Source: Homarus americanus (Eukaryota > Arthropoda > Malacostraca > Decapoda > Nephropidae). Taken from it: a stretch of 64,000 nucleotides of DNA. Within the stretch, counting starts at the first letter, position 1. Each line of letters begins with the position of its first letter. The position numbers and the translations under genes were made by a program. The stretch spans positions 14,837,647 through 14,901,646 of the forward strand of contig NW_024737042.1 of assembly GCF_018991925.1 (NCBI RefSeq). The letters run 5' to 3'. The notes under the pieces are model-generated. The model was not told the origin of the DNA. It did not search any database and was given only the letters and a program-made list of their open reading frames with translations. Below are positions 54,298 through 64,000 of this stretch, in pieces.

Positions 54298-54442
54298 GTC
54301 AGTCTTGAGAGTTACAGCTACTGTAATTATGTATCACAGGATCAAATCAAACTTCATGATGAAGAAACCACTGAGATGGATCATTGCACTAGTAATTTAA
54401 TTCCACATTCAAAGTTTCCATTTATGTATGTACTGTACTGTA

Positions 54443-54558
54443 CAGTAAAACCTCGATTAACCGACTTTCGGATTAACCGATCCCGAACCTCCCCTTTTCG
54501 ATTAGCCCACCCGGCACAGGTCACTGACCCACATCAGCCTAAAGGCGATAATGTAATA

Positions 54559-54617
<59 letters not shown>

Positions 54618-55009
54618 CCATAAAGAAATGCAAAAATGAAAAAAAAATCAGTAGCAAGAGAAATAATTGAGACCCTGCAATTGTGTGTAAATGAGGCAGA
54701 AAGTCAGATCATCAACCTGGGACTTGGTCACAATTTTCGTGATGCAATATGTTCTTTGACTTTTCCATTTTTTATTCACGGTTTCTGTGCTGGTTCATAT
54801 TTATTTACTAAAGTGGTTAATGTTTTAAAGTGAATACTATTGAAATATGAATGGCAAATGAACAAAAATAAATAGAGGGACTTAAATGAGATAGGTACTT
54901 TGAAAATGTATGTTTTATCTCCGTAGATTTTATTTACTATTAACCGACCTTTTGGATTATCCGTCGGCCCCTTCCCCCCATATGTGGGCGGTTAATCGAG
55001 GTTTTACTG
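54443..55009 (+). mobile_element. Tigger-type MITE, GATTAACCGA family, with nested repeat
   Basis: TIRs CAGTAAAACCTCGATTAACC and TTAATCGAGGTTTTACTG with TA on both sides. A copy of the dispersed (TAA)n repeat (54500-54755) is inserted inside. It starts 145 bp after exon 6. Confidence 0.93.
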
Positions 55010-55105
55010 TATCACCATACAATGGGGGAGTTCTGAAGTGTGGCAAACAAGTAATTGTGTTGGATATCTAAAAATTAAGCATGGTGATGATAAAAATGAA
55101 ATATA

Positions 55106-56686
55106 CAGTCAACCCTCACTTTACGCGGTTAATGTAACCCACAGGGTACCGCGGAAAGTGAGAAACGCGTAAAGTGAATAACATAACATATGGGATTAAA
55201 TGAAATTGAGACCAGCTGACCCCCAAACTCCACTTTTTCCAACACAATACCTATGTTCTAGTAAAAATAACATCTTAATTTTATGATGGTACATGCACAC
55301 AATTAATACTTAAGAGAAATAGAGAAATACAGTCGCCAAGTTAATGTCCATTCAAATAATGGACACGACTCCCTCCCCCTCTTCTCACACTACACTGCTG
55401 GCTCTTCCCTCTGAGAAATTTTGGGGGGAAAACCAGGTATAGTAATAAATAATACCTCAAACTAAAGTTAGGATAATATAATTGACATTGCTGGATTCCT
55501 TGTAAGACCAGGAATATTTTGAATGTAAATGTCATATATTTTTCACAAAAGATAACATATTTACTCAGAGCAATCATTACATCTAAAATTTGTATGTCTA
55601 ATGCAAAATCTATGATGTTTATATTCAAAATGATCATCAAATTGTAAGAATTCCAGCAATGTAAATTATATTCTGGCTGGGTAATTTGTATGAATTTTAT
55701 GAGCTAAAACAAATGTCTTCAGTTAATAAAAAAAAAAAATATTCTTCACGACACTATCTGTCAATCTAAGTACCCCACCTTGCCTCCCCCCCTCTTCCAA
55801 CCAGCCAGATGGTCAGTCCGTCCCAACCCTCCCCCCCACCTCCCACCAACCCTCCCTTCAAGAGAAAGAGTGGGTGAAAAAACTAGATTTTAACATTTAG
55901 TATTAAATAATACCTCAGATTAAAGTTAGGATAATATAATTGACATTGCTGGATTCCTTGTAAGACCAGGAATATTTTGAATATAAATGTCATATATTTT
56001 GCACAAAAGATAACATATTTACTCAGAGTGAACATTATATCTAAAAATTTTATGTCTAATGCAAAATATATGATGTTTATATTCAAAATGATCATCAAAT
56101 TGTAAGAATTCCAGCAATGTAAATTATATTCTGGCCGGGTAATTTGTATGAATTTTATGAGCTAAAATAAAAATCTTCAGTTAATAAAAAAAAAATATTC
56201 TTCACAGGGTAACAGATGGTCGGTCGCCGGTCCCTCCCACCCCCCCACCCCCCACCAACAGTCCCTACTACATAAATGTGTGGGAATACCAGACTGTTTA
56301 CCTTTTTAGTAATAAATAATAAATCAGACTAAAGTTAGGATAATATAATTGACATTGCTGGATTCCTTGTAAGACCAGGAATATTTTGAATATAAATATC
56401 ATATATTTTGCACAAAAGATGACACTATATCTAAAATTTGTATGTCTAATGCAAAATCTATGATGTTTATACTCAAAATGATCATCAAATTGTAAGAATT
56501 CCAGCAATGTAAATTATATTCTGGCTGGATAATTTGTATGAATTTTATGAGCTAAATAAAAAAATTATACTTCACCTGTGTAAAGGGGTACACCCACCGC
56601 GGAATGTGAGCATCCTGGGTTCTTGCAGGGCACCGCGTAAACGTAGAAACGCGGAATGTGGGACCGCGTAAAGTGAGGGTTGACTG
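55106..56686 (-). mobile_element. Tigger-type MITE with three quasi-palindromic modules
   Basis: Same TIRs as 9258-10471 (CAGTCAACCCTCACTTTACG) with TA flanks, here in inverted orientation. Modules at about 55452-55677, 55914-56137 and 56320-56525 are separated by C-rich (G-rich on minus) spacers at 55770-55860 and 56220-56265. Copy number of the module differs from the two-module relative in the hAT. Confidence 0.92.
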
Positions 56687-57041
56687 TAATAGGCTCACTC
56701 CCATGAACCCTCTGTGGTAATACAATACAGTAAATATATTAAAAAAAAAAAATTGCATAAACACCAAAAAGCAACCTTTTAAAAAACCATAGGCAGCGAG
56801 TAATTAGCGTTAGACAAGTAATTAAATTTTTTGAGATGTCATTTGTACAAGTAATTATACAGATATCAAATTGCAGACAACAGATCCGTAATCATCGTCT
56901 TCAGAAGTACTATCAGATGTAAGAAAAAGAGGAATTTCTTTGATTCTTCCTAATACTGTACTGTTTCTCAGATGACCTAAGTCAACCATTTTGCACATCC
57001 AGGATAAACTTCAGCAATGAAATGGAATTTTTTATTTACAG

Positions 57042-57415
57042 GTGTTGCAAATGATCTTCTCTATGATGCTGATATAGGACCGGCCATAGCTCCATCCTTT
57101 GGGATGCCTGACCTACCAACTTTCAGCTTAGATAACACAGATATAACCTCTGTGGCTCATGCTTCTCCTGAACCTCCACCACCACCACCTCCCCTGACAA
57201 GCACAAGTGCTCCCCCTCCTCCACCGCCAATAGCCTCCAACAGTACTTCAAATTTATCCCATCCACCACCATCACCTCCATCAGTTAACAGCAGTGCTGT
57301 AGCTCCAACTCCATCTACAGCAGGACCACCACCACCTCCACCACCACCACCTCCACCACCACCTCCACCCCCACCCCCTGCATCTGGGGAGTCTAGAAAT
57401 CAATCAGCACCAGAG
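57042..57415 (+). CDS. WASHC1: WASHC1 exon 7 (polyproline region)
   Basis: 374 nt, phase 1 in, phase 0 out. It starts GVANDLLYDADIGPAIAPSF and LPTFSLDN, matching the WASH block (I/V)A(D/N)DL.Y.AD.GP.IAPS. Four proline runs follow, the last about 18 Pro long (about 57330-57380). In WASH this region binds profilin and SH3-type partners. Mixed Pro codons show the run is not a simple slippage tract. Confidence 0.95.
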
Positions 57416-59672
57416 GTATGTGCATTTAAAAGTAAATCTTTGGATCTTTCTACATAACACAGTATATGTACTGTAATTCTGCACTAATTGCGTGGGTTAC
57501 ATTCTAGAGTTCTCCTGCGGGTGGCAACACTATGGTTGGCAAGGACTGGGTCTAAGGGGAAATAAGGAGTTAGGAGAAGTGACTCTGAGACATACCTAAG
57601 TCTTATAATGTACAGCTTAAGGTTCAAAATAGTACAGGATTTTGGTATACTTAAAAAACTTAAGTTATAGTGCATAAGAATGCTATACTGTACAGCAAAA
57701 TAGTTTATAGAACTACCCCATATGCCTTTCGCCTGGCCTCGACACTATCCCTTGCAATGCTGCTTCCTCTAGCAACACAAATTTATTAAATTAATTTTCA
57801 TGTGTTACTGTGTTTGTGTTAACATCTTTGTTTTATGTATAAAAAATCATAATAACATCTGCAGAGCCAATAAAGTTACCCAAGGAAGCGGTCCTGTAGC
57901 ATTGACACTGCTTGCAACACATCTCTATAGCCTGCACAATGTTATAATGACCTCTTTTAACAGATTAATCAGTTAATGGACAATCCACAGGAAAGATATC
58001 TTGTCTGTTATAAGGGGTCAGTAAATGTTCCAATGTTAATAAAGCCTAGACTTAAAAGAGCTCACACTTGGTGCCCTCACATCCTTCACTAATAGGTTCA
58101 CAACTCTTACGCAAGAGAATCTAGCTTGGATGGTGTAATGTTAAGTACTGTACCTGTAATATGAAATCCATTATTTTTTGCATGTGAAATTATAACATCA
58201 GTGGGTAGTACAGTACAATAATTTCTCACAAACCATGGCTTTGAGAATGTACTGAGTGCTTTACATTTTGTGCACCATTTACCAACCACGACATCCTGTT
58301 TTGAATATCCAGGGCTTTGACAGCCACCACAGTTTCCTAGCCCAGTGCTGCAGGAATGTTCGGTGGATCAGATCTGTTAAGTGGTTTGTCTTGTTCACTC
58401 CATCGTGCATATGTTCCTCCATATTGCATATGTTCCTCAAACAACAATTTGTTATCATCTATCATGCCCAGGCCCTCTTCCTTCTCTCTTTTTTTTTTAA
58501 TTAATTTGTTTACTTCCTTCATATTACACACTGTTTTGATTTTTGCAGCATCAGGGGTTTGTGGAGGCAGCCACACTCCTGCAGTCTAGGTGTAGTCATC
58601 CCACTCACTGTGTTACTATTGCTCAAAAGCTCTGTAAGACCTCCCAGAGGCTCTCTTTAGTAGGTGCAGTACTTGGCACCAGTTATGTCTCACAGGCCAC
58701 TTGCTTAAGATTTGCAAACTCCTTCGTGGTACAATCTCACCCAAAAGCTCGTTAACTCTCCCAGCCAGCTATTGCTGTACTGCCTGCTTCAGATGTTTGA
58801 AACTTTCTCAGTACCAACCAGAACATGAAACCGACACGGATGAATCTAAAGGTTTGAAGTAACAGATTCAAGTTCATACATCTGAAGCTGGCAGTGCAGC
58901 AATAGCTGGCTGGGAGAGTTAAGGTACGCTTGGATGAGACTGTACCGCCCACAAGGTGAACTGAGGGGCTGTTTCTTCTGCCAACCCAAGTGAAAAAGTT
59001 TACAACTATTTGCAATACAGTATTGTGGAATTATTTTCAGTCATAAAATGTGGTATTTTATTTGTATTTACTGAAAAATGAATGTTTGTAATATTTCTAA
59101 ACGAAAGAGAAAGAACACCTACTGTACATAACCACTTACAAAGCCATTTTGTAGAGTCTAATGAAAACTAAATTACAGTAGTGGCATTTTATTCTTCTTC
59201 TGACAGTCATCAACATACACTTGCTCAGACAAACACACTACCACAAAATACCAAATTGATGACAAAATTTATTTTTGGGATCAGCCTGTCAACTTAGGTA
59301 AGGGGTTTATGAAATATTCATCCTCAGTTTGTGAAAGTGTTACCGGGTAATCCCTTCACCATGAGGACGCCACTTTTGATATTTTATTTGGCTAACATCA
59401 GACAATTTTATTCACTAGAGAGGGATCCCATACACAAATGATTAATAAGCATGAAATATCTACCAGTTATATCTTTTTATATACAGTATACAGTAATGTG
59501 TACGTAAATAAACTTCACTTCATTTCCAAATTAATGGAATGGGACAAATGCAGCAAGCTAGGTAGAAGCTTTTTCGTTTTATAATGTGAGAAATTTGTTG
59601 GATCTATTTTAACAGGTTGAGCCCTCAACATATTCTTCTGATTTATTGCAATAAGACTTATTTTCATGTCAG
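57416..59672. other. Intron 7, mostly unrecognised
   Basis: Apart from the hairpin element at 58752-58922 I see no TIR pair, coding frame or tandem array. Confidence 0.5.
58752..58922. mobile_element. 171-bp hairpin with TTAA ends
   Basis: Arms 58752-58798 and 58876-58922 are complements with about three mismatches: TTAACTCTCCCAGCCAGCTA and onward. Both arms start at TTAA, so it may be a foldback MITE with a TTAA target site (piggyBac-like targeting), or a hairpin RNA source. The superfamily is not determined. Confidence 0.75.
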
Positions 59673-59801
59673 GTTGTACCTACTGTTGTGGCACCAGATG
59701 CTCGGAGTGACTTGATGAAAGCTATTCAGGCAGCAGGAGGTGCTGGAAAAGCCAAACTAAGGAACAGTAAGGATCGTAGAAAAGAAACCAAAAAGAAAGA
59801 G
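59673..59801 (+). CDS. WASHC1: WASHC1 exon 8 (WH2)
   Basis: 43 codons, phase 0 both ends. RSDLMKAIQAAGGAGKAKLR is a WH2 actin-binding motif (LL..IR..G...LK pattern), followed by a Lys/Arg-rich helix KDRRKETKKKE as in WASH. It binds monomeric actin for delivery to Arp2/3. Confidence 0.95.
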
Positions 59802-59957
59802 GTACTGTATGTTAAAATTTCTTTCCCAAGGATTTACTTCATTATCAAATTTTTTTTTTTTTAGTTCTAATGCTTTTAAATGTAATATTGAACTTGTAGC
59901 TGAAATAATCTTGAAGTTATGAGTTAGTAAATATTCATGTAATACTGTATGTTGCAG

Positions 59958-60029
59958 ACAACAGCAGTAGCAGCTCCAGCAGGTGACCTCATGGGCGATT
60001 TGTTTAACCGACTCTTACAGAGACGAAAA
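59958..60029 (+). CDS. WASHC1: WASHC1 exon 9 (connector)
   Basis: 24 codons, TTAVAAPAGDLMGDLFNRLL then QRRK, matching the connector ..LMSDLFNKL..RRKG. Donor AAA|GTAAGT. The remaining GISG.. and acidic Trp-containing tail is expected in one more exon, not found up to 64000. Confidence 0.93.
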
Positions 60030-60069
60030 GTAAGTGAGACTTTTGTTAGCTGGTCATAATTTTATTATT

Positions 60070-60474
60070 ACCGTATATCTCGGCCTATAAGACGGAATTT
60101 GAACCATAAAAAATCGGCCCAAAGTTAGGGGGTCATCTTAAGCACCAGATATAACATTCTTACCTCTTAAATATTGCGGTTTAGCGGTATAGCGTGTCAA
60201 GAGTGGTGATGGAAACATCGTAAACCACTCACAAGGTCCTACCACTAATTATTTTATACTGAAACTTACTTTTGGGAAGCTGGATTAAAATTAAGATTAC
60301 TGGTATATTAAAATAATAAAAATGTATTATAAACCTGTCTAACATACCGTAAAAGAACAATATACCCCGGTAATAAACACAGCTGCTATTTGCCAGTGAC
60401 AAGAAAGGGAAAGTGACCTTGACTGTGACCGCCTGTGGCTATTTTTAGCCGTCTTGTGTTCGAGGTGGTCAGTA
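60070..60474 (+). other. Possible DNA transposon end and unclassified intron sequence
   Basis: ACCGTATATCTCGGCCTATA followed by AGACGGAATTTGAACC has the look of a TIR of the type XXGTAT..ATAAGACG seen in arthropod repeats. No partner was found before the MITE at 60475. Confidence 0.35.
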
Positions 60475-61004
60475 CAGGTAGTTCTGCTATAACGCGATAA
60501 TTGTGTTCTTGTAAAATATCGTGTTATAGAAAATCGCGTAATAGGAATAACGGCTTATGGAGAAAATAGGGTTAGGTGCAGATTACTCGAAATCGAAAAA
60601 ATTTAGTAGTTAGCCTAACACAAAGGATAGCACAGTCTAAATAAATGTTACATTCATATCTAATAATGAAATCATACAGTAAATGTAACACTTTACCTTG
60701 AAAAAATATGAATGTAACTTGATGGGGGAGAAGGGTGATTTTGAGGTTGATAACATCGAGCTTCTCTTCAAGTGTTATATCCTTTCTTTTACGATCATCA
60801 CCGGGAATTCTATCACCAGAACGCTTCTTGGAGATATTCTTCTTTACCATATTCACAATTAATACCACAAAATTGGAGAAATAGCAAGCAAAAATCGCGT
60901 TATAGCAAACAAGCGTTCGCGTTATACAAATATCGTTCCTAATTCATAAATCGCGTTAGAGCAAATTCGCGTCACCAAAACACGCGTTATAGCAGAACTC
61001 ACTG
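60475..61004 (-). mobile_element. 530-bp Tigger MITE (TATAACGCG family), copy 2
   Basis: Inverted, nearly identical copy of 44721-45252, with TA on both sides. It encodes the same truncated HTH peptide on the minus strand (MVKKNISKKRSGDRIPGDDR) at about 60740-60852. Confidence 0.94.
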
Positions 61005-61446
61005 TAATGCATATCTGTATATTTACTGATCATAATACTTATCTCCTATAAATACTTCATTTAAAATTTATTTTTTTACAAAGAATATTCAGTAAATGAC
61101 TGCGTTAATTCTTGAAACTACCGACACTGGTAAATTTTGGATGAGAATGATGAACACAAGTCACATCATGGATTCGGAGTTTGGTCCTTAATGATCACCA
61201 TAACTGTGTGGTCAACTTCACCTACCAGGTATAATGGTAGCCTCCCTTTTTTGCAAAACAAGTATATAAATTAAAGAAAATACTTGCAGTGTGTTTAATA
61301 TATTACAGTATATTATAAATAAATAAATAAACAAATAAATCGGTAAATCTATTTGAAGTACTAAATGGAAAAATTTTACTCACACCGACATTAGTTCCAG
61401 TTAAATAACAGACGCTTAAGTGAGTTACTAGTGTTTACACTACTGT

Positions 61447-63205
<1,759 letters not shown>

Positions 63206-63290
<85 letters not shown>
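63206..63290 (+). repeat. (TA)n tract, right part
   Basis: TA dinucleotide repeat directly following the Tigger-type element; see 61447-61589. Confidence 0.95.
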
Positions 63291-63291
<1 letters not shown>

Positions 63292-63292
<1 letters not shown>

Positions 63293-63972
63293 ATCCCTCG
63301 GTTCTAGGGCTTAAATTCATTCCCATTTGAGTAAATATCAAGAAGGCTGTATTATTCAATAATTTTCCAAGTTTTATATTAAATTTTTTAGTCATTTTAA
63401 CAATTATTTAACATAATTGAAGTACAGGAAACTAGTTTTTAGTGTGCCAAACAGCCACTTGAATCACCCAGCATGGCGTCAGTTTGTGTCTGCTCAGTGG
63501 AGGTAACATTTTGCTTGAGACTCTCTTGAACATAAACTATTTTTATGTTTTTACAGTACAATTGTTGGTCATTCTGAAATTTATTTTACATATTGACAAT
63601 ATATAGTGCAGTTCAGTGTAGATTTAAAGAAAATAATCTTGAATTACACCTAGTGAACTTAAAATTTTATGGGTGAAATGACGGCATGAAGCATGGGGTG
63701 ATTTCTCTTCCACCCACATTTCCTTCTCTTCTCCCTTCTGCTCCACCCCCACTTCTAATTCCCATCATCATCATCATCAACCAGGAGCCTTCTACATTCA
63801 CACCTTAAAGTAAGTGTACTTTACTGCATTTATTTTTACTTTGTATGTAATTTTCGGTGAGCTGGAACCAATTACCCAAAATCCCATTGACACAATGGTT
63901 TCGGGTAACGAAATTTTCAGTTAACGAACGACCTTCTGGAACGAATTGTGTTCGTTAACCGAGGGACCACTG
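63292..63972 (+). mobile_element. Tigger-type MITE, TTAACGAAC family, 5'-deleted
   Basis: It matches 11193-12016 from the GTAAATATCAAGAAGG stretch to the right TIR CGTTAACCGAGGGACCACTG; only CCCTCGGTT of the left TIR remains, so an internal deletion removed the left 150 bp. The sequence after it (TCTCGATTTAACGAACAAAT) may start another family member at the window edge. Confidence 0.82.
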
Positions 63973-64000
63973 TATATATTCTCGATTTAACGAACAAATT

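Larger units (their letters stand above)
6099..60029 (+). pseudogene. WASHC1: WASH complex subunit 1 gene, 3' end outside window; integrity uncertain
   Basis: Nine exons align collinearly with animal WASH proteins. WASH is the nucleation-promoting subunit of the endosomal WASH complex: its C-terminal WH2/connector/acidic segment activates Arp2/3 on sorting endosomes. Visible order: WASH homology domain (exons 1-3), tubulin-binding region (4-6), polyproline region (7), WH2 (8), connector (9). The final acidic exon is not found before 64000. Splice sites are canonical GT..AG. Two defects need an explanation: exon 1 ends in phase 1 but exon 2 is read in phase 0, and exon 5 carries an in-frame TAA (53808) unless a 54-nt mini-intron is removed. 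All other junctions keep phase and the protein is well conserved, so assembly errors in a live gene are at least as likely as a real pseudogene. I typed it pseudogene only to flag the breaks. Confidence 0.8.

Overview
The window is eukaryotic and intron-rich. It reads as one host gene buried in transposable elements (TEs). Pervasive TACAGTA motifs, long (TA)n tracts, mariner, Penelope-like, hAT and many pogo/Tigger elements suggest an arthropod, probably a decapod crustacean. That is inference; no host marker fixes the species.

Host gene. On the + strand nine exons (6099 to 60029) encode the actin-nucleation factor WASH (WASHC1): WASH homology domain, tubulin-binding region, polyproline region, WH2 and connector. 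The last, acidic exon lies beyond the window. About 1.3 kb of coding sequence is spread over 54 kb; introns are about 10.4, 5.4, 24.1, 7.2, 0.36, 2.7, 2.3 and 0.16 kb. Two features bear on integrity: exons 1 and 2 do not join in phase (two bases appear to be missing), and exon 5 holds an in-frame TAA that disappears only if a 54-nt GT..AG segment is spliced out.

Layout. 1-5.1 kb: decayed Tigger repeats, two inverted Penelope-like fragments (RT plus GIY-YIG) and (TA)n tracts. 6.1-16.6 kb (intron 1): a hAT MITE, a complete hAT with a perfect 8-bp target duplication and a nested Tigger-like insertion, then several 'CAGTGG..TTAACGAAC' MITEs. 16.7-22.1 kb (intron 2): a 3-kb DNA transposon of a family I cannot classify. 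22.3-46.4 kb (intron 3): a 3.4-kb Tigger, a mariner only 9 bp away, two inverted copies of another pogo-like element flanking a degenerate Ty3-type retrotransposon, a young Ty3-type element with 377-bp LTRs, a pogoR/POGK-like transposase and smaller MITEs. 46.5-53.7 kb (intron 4): an intact Tigger transposase. 53.7-64 kb: WASH exons 5-9 among more Tigger MITEs, one of them inserted in a (TA)n tract.

How the parts relate. The TEs form a readable nesting order: the Ty3 element sits inside a fragment of the 530-bp Tigger MITE, inside a pogo-like element, inside an older Ty3 element, inside a WASH intron. Three Tigger families keep a PCNA-binding (PIP) motif at the transposase C terminus. Several families with different ends share a quasi-palindromic module paired with G-rich spacers; this module and the unclassified transposon are the best candidates for undescribed biology here.
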